The translations under genes and the position numbers were made by a program. A DNA stretch of 64,000 bases, taken from contig NOWV01000130.1 in NCBI GenBank assembly GCA_003344405.1, positions 150,066 through 214,065 on the forward strand, written 5' to 3'. The stretch comes from Trichoplax sp. H2. Its lineage: Eukaryota > Placozoa > Uniplacotomia > Trichoplacea. Below, one piece after another: positions 18,555-29,455 of this stretch (position 1 is its first letter; every line of letters starts with the position of its first letter). The notes beneath the pieces are model-generated. The model saw only the letters and a program-made list of their open reading frames with translations, made no database searches and had not been told where the DNA came from.

Positions 18555-19410
18555 CTGCACAGTACATTAATCCAGTCACAGTGGCATCCTTACACAGTCC
18601 GTACAGTACAGTACTGTGCAGCACATACTGTACACTGTGGACTGTACACTGTACAGGAGGTCTTTTATTGGTGTACTGTATGGTACAGTAGTGTAGCTTT
18701 TGTACAATGTACTTGTACAGTAAGTGTCCTTATCAATCATCCAGTATGATTGCGTCAGTGTGCTTACGTGCATTATTAATTAATTAATTAATTATTATAC
18801 AGTACAGTACAGTACGGTTGATACGTACTGTACTGTACTGTACGCGCCATCTACTGTACTGTACTGTTGCGGCCTAAACTGGCGACAGGCCCTATAAAAC
18901 TCTACCGTACAGTATGTACTGTACTGTATGTACTGTACAGTACTGTACTCTACAGTGTACAGTACTGTGCTGTCATTTTATTCGATTTCTTTTTGTTGCA
19001 CTGAGTGTACAATGCGACATGCGCAGTACAGTACAGATGGAGTCTACTGCTTTAGTACTGTACTTGTGATGGACTGTATCATCTTTTACCAGTCTTCAAC
19101 AGTTCTTAACCTTATTAAATGAAGTTATACAGTACAGTACAGTACTGTACAGTATAATAACATTTAGTTGGAGTGGCTTATTAGACAGCACTACTGTACA
19201 GTACAGTGTACAGTACAACGTACTGTAACTGGACGAGTTCGATGGACCAGACTGTACTGTACTGTACCATTCTGTGCAACTGTAAAATCAAAAATTCAAC
19301 ACTTCAGTATAGTGTACTATACTGTACAGTACAGTATGAAAATCGAAATTTCGATTCAAGTGCTAATTTTTATTTGATTGATTGATTCTATTCTTGTACT
19401 GTACTGTACA
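18555..19410. repeat. GTACW array (left copy of duplicated block)
   Basis: Dense runs of GTACT/GTACA near 18599-18660, 18797-18860, 18905-18970, 19128-19160, 19190-19265 and 19315-19340, with a (TTAA)n microsatellite at about 18775-18797 between them. It can form many alternative hairpins. Confidence 0.85.
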
Positions 19411-20308
19411 TTAGTTATCGTCTATTTCCATTTGATAGATTTGCGAAAGTGATATAGATACGTCCATTTGAGACTGGAGAGTTTAATCGATAGTATTGGG
19501 TAATGATATTAATGTTTTTTCTGCTGGTTCCCATCGACATATCATTTCCGTAACGCTTGAAGAGTCAAAAATTACGCCCAAGGAAGACGTCCACAGTCCA
19601 GACTACAGATTCTCCTTTCTTTCATTTCTTTTCAAAGTGACTGCTCTACAGTACTGCGAGTATTCCACATTCAATTGGATTGGGTAATTTTCACCAAAAA
19701 CTACTGTACAGCTTTGAAACGAGACTTTACTCTACTGTACTTCTTCTAAGTCAACAATTACAGACGTACAGACTACAACAATGCTGTCAGTCAGCCATCG
19801 AATAGAATTATTATTATTATTGTCATGATTATTGCATGATTAATACTATTATGACATGCCTCGATTTGTATTCACTTTAAACTTGGAGTTCAATCTTATT
19901 TCAATGGATAAAATATTGCGCATAAAGACCCCTAGCCATGGACTACATTATAAAATAGTCCATATTCCGCAACTTTCAGCAGCACACGCTCAAGTGTTTC
20001 ATTTTAGTATTGACTACTCTACCTATCCCCTTCAGCGGCAGCTTACAAGCAATCGATAAAATAACGTGTCGCAAAAGAAAAAAGACCATTTACTCTATTG
20101 GCGGCAACAATTGAACTCGACCAATATTCAACCGAAGTTAAATGATAATCTAGTACTGTACAGTAGGTTACGTTGATCATGTCAATCGGAGTGGGGTTTA
20201 CACAACACTACTGCCAACACACATGGACATTGTACAGTATGTAGGTATAGAGTACAATATCAGATTGGCTAGTGCTTACCATTGCCATTGACCGCAATGT
20301 AGTAGTAG

Positions 20309-20394
20309 AAACTATCTGTTCAAACTGCATCCAGGAGAAACTATCACTTCAAACTGCATCCAGGAGAAAAACTATCACTTCAAACTGCATACAG
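20309..20394. repeat. Tandem repeat, three units of 28-29 bp
   Basis: Three head-to-tail units, each with the core TTCAAACTGCATCCAGGAG or its variant: 20309-20337, 20338-20366, 20367-20394. The matching place in the other copy (22521-22575) has only two units, as expected for a length polymorphism between two alleles. Confidence 0.85.
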
Positions 20395-20736
20395 TATTTC
20401 TATGGTTACCAACTTTGATGACTCACTATAGCATAATCTAATCTACAATCCCCAAATAAATAAAATATGTTGAGCATTGTACAATACTGTATATGTTATG
20501 TTCTTAGTATACTGTACAGTATGGCCATGGAGTATATCTACTCTACTCTCATATCGTTACAGACTGGCACTTATTGAATTCAAATAAATAAATAAAAATA
20601 GGTCTACAAAAGATCGGCCCTCCCCAACAGTCCCAAGATCCTTTCGTCATCATTGTACGCGCAGAAACTTTGCGAACAATAACATGAGGTAAAAAGGGAA
20701 GGGAAAAATCTCCCTCCAACTACTGTACAATACATA

Positions 20737-20756
20737 NNNNNNNNNNNNNNNNNNNN
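20737..20756. other. Assembly gap 1 (20 N)
   Basis: Exactly 20 N. The sequence on its two sides is duplicated (18350-20736 against 20757-22915), so the gap probably joins two versions of one locus and not two neighbours. Confidence 0.99.
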
Positions 20757-20832
20757 GAATTTCAACTAAGAAATACTGATGTTGTCGTCTATTACAAGTC
20801 TTTTAAATTAACTTCAACTATCCTTTGCTTAC

Positions 20833-20897
20833 ATATCAATTCTACGTAAACCTAGCAAGTCGAGAAGTGTCTTGTAACCACGATAGCGATTCAATTC
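20833..20897 (-). pseudogene. Second copy of the 65-nt exon of the unrecognised gene
   Basis: Same sequence, splice acceptor and donor as 18426-18490. It lies in the right copy of the duplicated block and has no following last exon, so it is most likely an assembly duplicate, not a decayed gene. Confidence 0.6.
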
Positions 20898-20956
20898 CTG
20901 AAAAAGTGAAAAAGCCGCGACAGGCAAAATTGAAGGTGACAAAAAAGTAAGGCTAC

Positions 20957-21840
20957 AAATACTGCACAGTACATTAATCCAGTCACAGTGGCGATCCTTA
21001 CACAGTCCGTACAGTACAGTACTGTGCAGCACGTACTGTACACTGTGGACTGTACACTGTACAGGAGGTCTTTTATTGGTGTATGGTACAGTTGTGTAGC
21101 TTTTGTACAATGTACTTGTACAGTAGTGACCTTATCAATCATCCACTAGGATTGCGTCAGTGTGCTTCCGTGCATTATTAATTAATTAATTAATTAATTA
21201 TTATACAGTACAGTACAGTACGGTTGATACGTACTGTACTGTACTGTACGCGCCATCTACAGTACTGTACAGTGTACAGTACAGTACTGTACGTACTGTA
21301 CTGTTGCGGCCTAAACTGGCGACAGGCCCTATAAAACTCTACCGTACAGTATGTACTGTACTCTACTGTACAGTGCACAGTACTGTGTTGTCATTTTATT
21401 CGATTTCTTTTTGTTGCACTGAGGGCACAATGCGACATGCGCAGTACAGTACAGATGGAGTCTACTGCTTTAGTACTGTACTTGTGATGGACTACTGTAT
21501 ATCATCTTTTACCAGTCTTCAACAGTTCTTAACCTTATTAAATGAAGTTATACTGTACAGTACTGTACTGTACTGTACAGTCTGTACAGTGTACAGTACA
21601 GTATAATAACATTTAGTCGGAGTGGCTTACAGTACAGTATTAGACAGTACTACTGTACAGTACAACGTACTGTAACTGGACGAGTTCGATGGACCAGACT
21701 GTACTGTACCATACCGTGCAACTGTAAAATCAAAAATTCAACACTTCAGTATAGTGTACAGTATGAAAATCGAAATTTCGATTCAAGTGCTAATTTTTAT
21801 TTGATTGATTCTATTCTTGTACTGTACATTAGTTATCGTC
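20957..21840. repeat. GTACW array (right copy of duplicated block)
   Basis: Counterpart of 18555-19410 with different numbers of pentamers, for example a longer run near 21250-21303 and near 21550-21603. The (TTAA)n microsatellite at about 21176-21203 is one unit longer than in the left copy. Confidence 0.85.
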
Positions 21841-22520
21841 TATTTCCATTTGATAGATTTGCGAAAGTGACATAGATACGTCCATTTGAGACTGGAGAGT
21901 TTAATCGATAGTATTGGGTAATGATATTAAAGTTTTTTCTGCTGGTTCCCATCGACATATCATTTCCGTAACGTTTGAAAAGTCAAAAATTACGCCCAAG
22001 GAAGACGTCCACAGTCCAGACTACAGATTCTCCTTTCTTTCATTTCTTTTCAAAGTGACTGCTCTACAGTACTGCGAGTATTCCACATTCAATTGGATTG
22101 GGTAATTTTCACCAAAAACTACTGTACAGCTTTGAAACGAGACTTTACTCTACTGTACTTCTTCTAAGTCAACAATTACAGACGTACAGACTACAACAAT
22201 GCTGTCAGTCAGCCATCGAATAGAATTATTATTATTATTGTCATGATTATTGCATGATTAATACTATTATGACATGCCTCGATTTGTATTCACTTTAAAC
22301 TTGGAGTTCAATCTTATTTCAATGGATAAAATATTGCGCATAAAGACCCCTAGCCATGGATTACATTATAAAATAGTCCATATTCCGCAACTTTCAGCAG
22401 CACACGCTCAAGTGTTTCATTTTAGCACTGACTACTCTACCTACCCCCTCCATTGTACAGTATGTAGGTATAGAGTACAATATCAGATTGGCTAGTGCTT
22501 ACCATTGCCGTTGGTAGTAG

Positions 22521-22575
22521 AAACTATCTGTTCAAACTGCATCCAGGAGAAACTATCACTTCAAACTGCATACAG
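22521..22575. repeat. Tandem repeat, two units of about 28 bp
   Basis: Right-copy counterpart of 20309-20394, with one unit fewer. Confidence 0.8.
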
Positions 22576-22769
22576 TATTTCTATGGTTACCAACTTTGAT
22601 GACTCACTATAGCATAATCTAATCTACAATCCCCAAATAAATAAATAAAATATGTTGAGCATTGTACAGTATACAGTATGTATGTTATGTTCTTAGTATA
22701 TGGCCATGGAGTATATCTACTGTACTCTCATATCGTTACAGACTGGCACTTATTGAATTCGAATAAATC

Positions 22770-23172
22770 AATAAAAATAGGTCTACAAAAGATCGGCCCT
22801 CCCCAACAGTCCCAAGATCCTTTCGTCATCATTGTACGCGCAGAAACTTCGCGAACAATAACATGAGGTAAAAAGGGAAGGGAAAAATCTCCCTCCAACT
22901 ACTGTACAATACATAGTATAATATATGGACAGTCGACCTGTCAACGGTTGGATTCTACAGTATTTGCTAATAGTGTATTGCAGTGTAATTTTGGTCGGAA
23001 ACCAGCTGTCTTTACAGCCAGCACATTTCCGAAATCAGCCTGATCCATCTCTCAGGGTTGGGGCTACCGTTGACTTGTTTTTATCGAATAATCCTGCCCA
23101 AGGTGTTGTGAAAATGGCGTTAAGAAATCAATTTGACGATCCGTTCAATGATCCTTTCTTTCAGTTAGTTTT
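22770..23172. repeat. Duplicated block at gap 2, left copy
   Basis: Runs from AATAAAAATAGGTC up to the second N run and recurs at 23193-23558. The left copy carries an extra stretch of roughly 40 bases near 22916-22958, with an in-frame ATG at 22925, that the right copy replaces with a GTACAGTACAG run. Confidence 0.9.
23114..23163 (+). pseudogene. Duplicate first exon of the MLF gene, cut by gap 2
   Basis: Identical in coding sequence to MLF exon 1 at 23500-23549 (MALRNQFDDPFNDPFF) and followed by the same donor GTTAGT, but the next bases are N. No second exon follows, so it is most likely the other allele of the same exon. The frame stays open upstream to an ATG at 22925, a possible longer N-terminus that the other copy lacks. 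Confidence 0.7.
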
Positions 23173-23192
23173 NNNNNNNNNNNNNNNNNNNN
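23173..23192. other. Assembly gap 2 (20 N)
   Basis: Exactly 20 N; both sides duplicate each other (22770-23172 and 23193-23558). Confidence 0.99.
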
Positions 23193-23558
23193 AATAAAAA
23201 TAGGTCTACAAAAGATCGGCCCTCCCCAACAGTCCCAAGATCCTTTCGTCATCATTGTACGCGCAGAAACTTTGCGAACAATAACATGAGGTAAAAAGGG
23301 AAGGGAAAAATCTCCCTCCAACTACTGTACAATACATACAGTACAGTATTTGCTAATAGTGTATTGCAGTGTAATCTTGGTCGGAAATCAGCTGTCTTTA
23401 CAGCCAGCACATTTCCGAAATCAGCCTGATCCATCTCTCAGGGTTGGGGCTACCGTTGACTTGTTTTTATCGAATAATCCTGCCCAAGGTGTTGTGAAAA
23501 TGGCGTTAAGAAATCAATTTGACGATCCGTTCAATGATCCTTTCTTTCAGTTAGTTTT
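23193..23558. repeat. Duplicated block at gap 2, right copy
   Basis: Begins at the first base after the gap with AATAAAAATAGGTC and includes the functional first exon of the MLF gene. This is the copy that is continuous with the downstream exons. Confidence 0.9.
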
Positions 23559-25669
23559 CATCACTATTTGAAGCCATAATGATGATGAAAAGAGTCGATC
23601 TAGAAGATACCATTCTTTTTCTATTGTACCATTTTAGAGATAATATGTCGGCAAGAGTTAACCACTTTAACCCTTTCGCCCAAGATCCATTTTTCAATCA
23701 TTCGAGAAGTGCGATCGCCATGAGCAATCCCATGATGATGATGGTAAGACTACTAAAGAAGTCATTCTTTGAATGTCGATTGTTGAGTATCGGGGATATT
23801 GGACTCTTGAGTCTGGTAGGAAGAGCAGAGTCCCCGAAACAGGTTACTGATTTTGTTATTGCAAGAATTTTTTTTTCCATTTTCACTATCTCACTTGGGA
23901 GAATGTATACGGTAGGTAAGGGTTAAGCAATTTCTTGATGCGCCATATACGAATCAATTCCTAGATCGATATCAATATTATTATCAACGTGTTATGTAAG
24001 CAATGGATGCAACAGACTAACGTTAATGCAGGGGTCTACACTATCAATACTTCATCGTGTTTACGTTAGCTATCTCAAAAATTGCTCATGGGGTAGATTT
24101 GAATTGAACGTAACCATTTAATTTAATTTATGCTAGCTTCGGACCTACAGTACATAATATTAGTGCGGTGCTGTCGATTTTATCATACTGTACAAGTCAT
24201 AAAGTGTTTCTTGACAGTCAACACATTGCAAGCCTACTAATCTACTCTACACAGTACAACTCAATGTAAAAACCCTTTTCCATTAATACTAAATAAGGCA
24301 ACCCAAAACGAATACATGGACTTGCAATAGATTGACTAATTCTTTTCGCCAAAAGATTACGAGATAAATCATAACCAAATCCATAGAGATATATACGTAT
24401 TTTTACGTAGGCACTCTTTAAAAAATTCACGCTGTCGTATTGTACTTTCAGCCGAATAACCCTTTCATGGCAATGGAGAATATGATGAATAATATGATGG
24501 CTCCTTTTCATAATTCACTACTAGGAATGCATTCGCCAATGAATGACTTCGTAAGTTGATAAGTGTAATTGTTAAATTGTCAGGCTTGGAATAGTTCATC
24601 CTTTAATTAAGCCTTATAACATTATCACCATTGAATGTAATACTATAGCTGGGTAGAGTTTCAACTTCAAGCTTTTATCCATTTTATCAATTATAGCGAA
24701 ATTTAGAAAGAAATGCAAACTGCCACACTTTTTCGTCTTCATCAATCATGACTTACTCAAGCAATGGCGGCGATGGTCAACCGCAGATTTATCAAGCCTC
24801 TAGTAGTACCCATTCTTTACCTAATGGTGTAAGCATACAATTTAATTTAGTAGATGCTGAGCTTACTAGCAATAGTATCATGTACAGTATAGCTGGTGTT
24901 CCGCAAGTATACGATCACAGTTGATGTCAATAAAGTAGCTGTAACTTTCATAAACTTATCATCCCTGTTATAGATAAAGGAAATTAGAAGAACAGTAAAA
25001 GATTCAGCCAGCGGATTACATAAAATGGCAATTGGACATCACATTGGTAATGGAAAATAAGAGATAAAGTCTAGTCTTATCTATACTATACTGTACTACT
25101 ACCCTTTTAAGCTTTTGATTATGGCACTCAAAATTACTATTATATGCGCACTTCAATACGAATATGTTTTAACCGTAGGCGATAGAAGCCATACCATCGA
25201 AGATGCGAGGAATATGAAAACTGGCTCTCATGAACATGTACAGAATTTGGTCAATCTTACTGAAGGTAATCAATGTTATAAATTGAAATTATCAAGTAGC
25301 TTCATGACTCTCTCATTCCTAATGACTATGATTATAGCTTCAAGTAATACTGTAAAACATTTGTTATTGCATAATCTAGAGGATGCCGAAACATTTGATA
25401 GAGAATGGCAACAGGCTACAAAAGCTGAAGCGCACGCACCCGCAATTCGTAATCATAGGCATCAACGGAAAGGTATTCATCGAGGTTTGCCAGGCACTGA
25501 GAAAGTAAGACCTAATCGCTTGCATAAGAAAGCGCCCTTAAATGCTTCCAAAGAGTACGTACCACCAACTCCACCGCGTGGTGGTGGTAGAGAACAGGAT
25601 AATTTTCATAGCCACAGCTCAAGGCATGTTCGCTTTGACAATAATAACACCCATAGCAGACGTTACTAA
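23500..25669 (+). CDS. MLF1: Myeloid leukemia factor (MLF family), 7 exons, 278 aa
   Basis: MLF proteins are small adaptor proteins that move between nucleus and cytoplasm, bind 14-3-3 and COP9 partners and restrain proliferation. Exons: 23500-23549, 23638-23743, 24452-24550, 24697-24828, 24974-25046, 25179-25265, 25380-25669; all GT-AG, frame kept. Diagnostic pieces: DDPFNDPFFQ near the start, a Met/Asn-rich middle (SNPMMMM, MENMMNNMM), FSSSSIMTYSS, QIYQASSSTHSLPNG, then IKEIRRTVKDSASGLHKMAI with GHHIGDRSH, as in human MLF1 IKETRKAMRDSDSGLEKMAI, and DAETFDREWQ. The C-terminus is basic and His/Arg-rich (RHVRFDNNNTHSRRY). Length is near human MLF1 (268). The start is the ATG present in both sequenced versions. 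It converges with the GPCR gene. Confidence 0.95.
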
Positions 25670-27361
25670 TTACTGCTTTTGCAAATAACACTGCAAAAAA
25701 TGTATTGTTACTTATAGCATTTATCTGGTTAGCGAGTATGATAAATATCTTATCGTATGCTAGTTCTGCTTAAAATCTGGATATTGTACAGTTTCTGTAA
25801 CTGCTTAGATTCGATATGGTAAAAATATTTCGTACTATATTAAAGGATTTATTGCTCAGATTAACGTACATTATTACAGTTTATTACTTATTGCATCAGA
25901 AATGTTTCATGAAATCAAATGTCGATAACGATCTAAAAATTTTACATGTATACATATACTCTTATTGTATCTAATGTATAGTTTTACATGGTGGTTTCTT
26001 TCCAATATATTATACAATATATAATATATACGTAAGTTTTTATAGTTTCCACATTACGATAGTGAAAATTAAAACCGTTCTAAATAATTGTAACAATCTA
26101 CGAAATAGGTTAGCACTCCAATTTTTGTTCGAAGTTTTTGTGTTTAAGGAAGGTTTAACTTTAATTTCTCCTTTATTGTATTAAATAAGTATATATACTG
26201 TACGTTTGTAGTCGTATACATACATGTATAATAATTTAACCTTATCAAAATTAGTAATAAATATTTATAAAACTGTGGTACGCAAATACAAAAACTAATT
26301 TGGTTAATTGCCACATTGGGATCGAAAGGTATAAACTGTTACACAATCCTTTAGTATAAAGGAAAGTTATTAAGGCATGATAATTGAAAAAGTCAACAAG
26401 TATCGTTTCTAGCAATAATTATGTATTATCAACTTCGTGATCAATTTAGGAGTAGAGATAGCTACACTACAAGAAGCAACTTTATAAACGTAATGCCTTC
26501 GAAATTAAACAATACCATATCGAATGTAAAATTGAATTTATTGCTGCAAAACTGGTTCTACCACAGTTAAAATTCCGCAAATAGACGTTATTTTTATTTA
26601 CTTTCAATGTTCGCAAAGCGTCAATTTATTACAAATAACAAAGTAATATCTTGAATATTCACATTCAAACTATAACGTTGATAGGATTTCACTCACTATC
26701 AGATAATTAATACTATTATCAGTACTTTTATTTGCTTAATAAGCAATGATTGAATTTAATAATTTTTACAGTATCAAGAAATTATACAGGTCTTGAAATT
26801 ATAATATTGTAGAGCACGATTAATAATATCTTTTTGTCAGAAATCGAAATGAAAATTACAACAATATACAAATAGGAATGTAGAAATTTCAGAATTTACA
26901 ACTTAGCATCTAATGAGCCTTCATCTATTGTATCACTGCTCAATAATTATACATGTATAGTTGTATTTGATCATTAATATTTTTATTTATTACTGTGAAA
27001 AAAAAAATAGAAAATTTACCACTTAAGTTTGATCATGGAATGCTACGAAGACTTACTAGTAGCCCATGATTTGATACAACTACAGAGTGGGCATACTTCT
27101 TTCAATAGATATATACAGTGCTTTAGACTAAAGCATCAAGAAGGAATTGTCGTGATTATCATGACAATAAAATCACAATTGTTAAAACTCTCCAAACTAA
27201 CGAGGTATGAAAACCGTATATTTTAGATATCAAATAAAATCGATTACACTTTTTAACTACTAGTTCATAGAAATAGAAATATACACCAAGAGAGGGTAGT
27301 GTTAAAATTTAAATGAGATCGAAAGAATCCAAAAATGAGAAGGAAAATATTCATACCATTT
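25670..27361. other. Intergenic interval between convergent MLF and GPCR genes
   Basis: Very AT-rich, probably made up largely of the two 3' untranslated regions. It has essentially no GTACW pentamers apart from a single TGTACAG near 25787, in contrast to the 5' flanks. No RNA gene recognised. Confidence 0.5.
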
Positions 27362-29455
27362 CTAACTTTTCATCAAAGGTTGTAATGATAAAGCTTTACG
27401 TGATGGTGTCTTCAAATCTTCGATATTCAATGTCTTAGTGGTGCCTATCGACGTATTTCGTTCATTACTAACACTGACTAATGGTAATAACGTAGTCGTT
27501 GAGCGATCAGTTGAGGTTGACGAAACACCATCATTTTCATTATCCCAGCTTGAAAATGATCCATTAATCGAGCCTCCAGCTTCGCGTTTTAAAAGTGTAG
27601 CAGTGCTAGAGCAATCATCATCAACTGTCGACGTATTGGATGATCTCCTATCGTCGTTGAAGACAAAAGTAGCAGCTCGCGGTCTTAACTCGTTGTAGAC
27701 ATCATTTAAGTTAGGTTGATTTGGTGTTAGAGAAGGTAAATTATCGCCACCGAGTCCTTTCTTACTGTTAGCCATACGCTGAGCGCGTTGCCTTTTAGCA
27801 TTAATCGTGGCTGCATCACCGAAACTAAATGAAACTGACCGAAAGATCTTCTCTGATCTTTCAGTCAATTTTAACTCTTCATTTTCTGGTAAATCTTGTA
27901 ATTTACCACCAGAAAGGCTAGGTTTTATTACATTCGATTCAATTCTTGGAGTGCGTTGTGGTCTTGTACCAGTAACCGATACATTAGGTATCCTTGTAGG
28001 TTTGCTCATCATATCAGCATTATTAACTGTAAAATTATCACTGCAAGAAATATCTGCTGGAATAGATAAACGCCGACCTTCTGCGTTTTGACTAAATTGC
28101 CTGGATGCTAGTGTTTGACTTGGAGAAACTTTATTATCACTTATCTTGAGAAGTCGTTTAATCTCTTTCACGATATTCTTACTGCTATATGCATAAATAA
28201 TTGGATTGACAAGAAATGTTAAAGACATCAGAAAGTAAGTGATAAACTTAACATCGTTGCTGACATATACACGATTTGGACCTGTACATGTCATATCTAA
28301 AATCAAGACTACAAAATAGCCTGTTAAACACAAGGCAAACGCTGACGAAACATAGACCAACGATTTAGCAGCTTTATGTCTGGATATTTTCAATCGAATC
28401 ATACTAACATTACTGACGATACTTTGTTTTCGTCGAGAGATTGATCGCCGAATAGAATTTATACTAGGACGCCGAATGGAATTTATACTAGGATGCCGAA
28501 TTGATCGAATATCGGCATCTGTAGTGAAAGAATCATCAGTATTCGAATCTTTACGCCCACCACATTTTTGGCTATCGAACACGCTACTGTCTGAATAAGT
28601 TCTCGGTCGGCCATTACTGTTATTATCCTGATTCTGATTATTTTGATTAATACGATTGCTCACGTTGTCATCAAAAAGACTTGTTCTTTTATCACCTTGG
28701 TGATTTATTAGCGTTGTTTGGCTGTTATTTGGTTCCATATTAGGTCGACGATGACGATTAGCGATAACCAAAATGTAACCATGGACAGCGATAATAAATA
28801 TAAAAGGTATAACGTAGTATATACAAGTACAAGTTATCGAGTAAGCAAAGATCGCACGAATATTGAAATTAGTAGCAATACTGGCATTAAAACTATTATT
28901 ATCACTATTGGTTATATTGATACAGTTATAATCTTCTGGTGTACCTTGACAATAAACCGGATAGTAAAATGTGCATGTTTCGAAGGTCGGTGAAACAATA
29001 AAAATTCTAATTAATAACGACGGTAAAGATAAAATTGCACAAATCAGTGCAGTAAGGACAATTGCTATATTACTTTTACGCGTTGTAAATCGGAAAGTAT
29101 GACGATAAGGCAAAGCTATGGCTATATATCGATCAATAGAGATAATGGCTACAATAGCTATACAAAGTAATGCAAAAAATTGGTGGCTATAACCGTAAAT
29201 ACTACAAAATATCCAACCGAACGGCCATCTATTGGCGGCAATTACGGCGATAGATAGCGGTAGAGAAAGCACTGTACAAACTAAATTAATTACTACTTGA
29301 GTTCGGATAAATCTGTAGCGATTTTCATCCTCTATGATTTGCGGTTTTTTAACGAATGCTAACAAAACAGGTAAATTTAACATTAATGAGACTAGCAAAA
29401 CAACTGCTAGTAAAGTTACTTTAACCGATGAATGTATCCATGGTGGATCGGACAT
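27362..29455 (-). CDS. Class A (rhodopsin-type) G-protein-coupled receptor, intronless, 697 aa
   Basis: Seven-helix receptor in one uninterrupted frame. Helices: TM1 about 12-36, TM2 50-74, TM3 85-107, TM4 130-154, TM5 202-232, TM6 364-388, TM7 401-424. Class A marks: Cys84 before TM3 with Cys161 in loop 2 for the disulfide, DRY at 108-110 (ISIDRYIAI), NPIIY at 417-421. TM6 lacks the usual CWxP and has Cys-Leu-Thr-Gly instead. Sequons at Asn180, 186 and 190 lie in the second extracellular loop. The third intracellular loop (about 233-363) is long and polar, with the repeated octamers RHPSINSI and RRPSINSI (320-335) followed by RRSISRRKQS, giving several R-R-x-S kinase sites. The tail (430-697) is long, disordered and Ser/Thr-rich. 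Ligand unknown; the loop and tail length recall GPR161-like orphans but I cannot assign it. Confidence 0.93.
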   Translation of the reverse strand: MSDPPWIHSSVKVTLLAVVLLVSLMLNLPVLLAFVKKPQIIEDENRYRFIRTQVVINLVCTVLSLPLSIAVIAANRWPFGWIFCSIYGYSHQFFALLCIAIVAIISIDRYIAIALPYRHTFRFTTRKSNIAIVLTALICAILSLPSLLIRIFIVSPTFETCTFYYPVYCQGTPEDYNCINITNSDNNSFNASIATNFNIRAIFAYSITCTCIYYVIPFIFIIAVHGYILVIANRHRRPNMEPNNSQTTLINHQGDKRTSLFDDNVSNRINQNNQNQDNNSNGRPRTYSDSSVFDSQKCGGRKDSNTDDSFTTDADIRSIRHPSINSIRRPSINSIRRSISRRKQSIVSNVSMIRLKISRHKAAKSLVYVSSAFALCLTGYFVVLILDMTCTGPNRVYVSNDVKFITYFLMSLTFLVNPIIYAYSSKNIVKEIKRLLKISDNKVSPSQTLASRQFSQNAEGRRLSIPADISCSDNFTVNNADMMSKPTRIPNVSVTGTRPQRTPRIESNVIKPSLSGGKLQDLPENEELKLTERSEKIFRSVSFSFGDAATINAKRQRAQRMANSKKGLGGDNLPSLTPNQPNLNDVYNELRPRAATFVFNDDRRSSNTSTVDDDCSSTATLLKREAGGSINGSFSSWDNENDGVSSTSTDRSTTTLLPLVSVSNERNTSIGTTKTLNIEDLKTPSRKALSLQPLMKS

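Larger units (their letters stand above)
18350..20736. repeat. Duplicated block, left copy, ending at gap 1
   Basis: Begins with GAATTTCAACTAAG and runs to the first N run. Nearly all of it recurs in the same order and orientation at 20757-22915. Differences are single bases, GTACW unit number, an extra 28-29-bp repeat unit and a stretch near 20035-20235 absent from the right copy. It holds one exon of the unrecognised gene plus noncoding sequence. Confidence 0.9.
20757..22915. repeat. Duplicated block, right copy, starting at gap 1
   Basis: Starts at the first base after the N run with the same GAATTTCAACTAAG that opens the left copy at 18350, and stays alignable until the ACTGTACAATACATA that ends the left copy. 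The copy boundaries coincide with the gap edges, which is typical of unmerged haplotypes. Confidence 0.9.

Noticed and set aside
20309-22575. Possible CRISPR-like array (28-29-bp repeats)
   Set aside because: The units are directly adjacent without unique spacers, number only two or three, and lie in animal DNA. They are an ordinary minisatellite.
18350-22915. True segmental (tandem) gene duplication
   Set aside because: Copy edges coincide with the N gap, the copies differ in repeat unit numbers as alleles do, and the two other gaps show the same pattern. Allelic misassembly is the simpler reading, though not proven.
27438-28993. Plus-strand open frames opposite the GPCR gene
   Set aside because: They are antisense shadows of the long GPCR frame and show no family resemblance.
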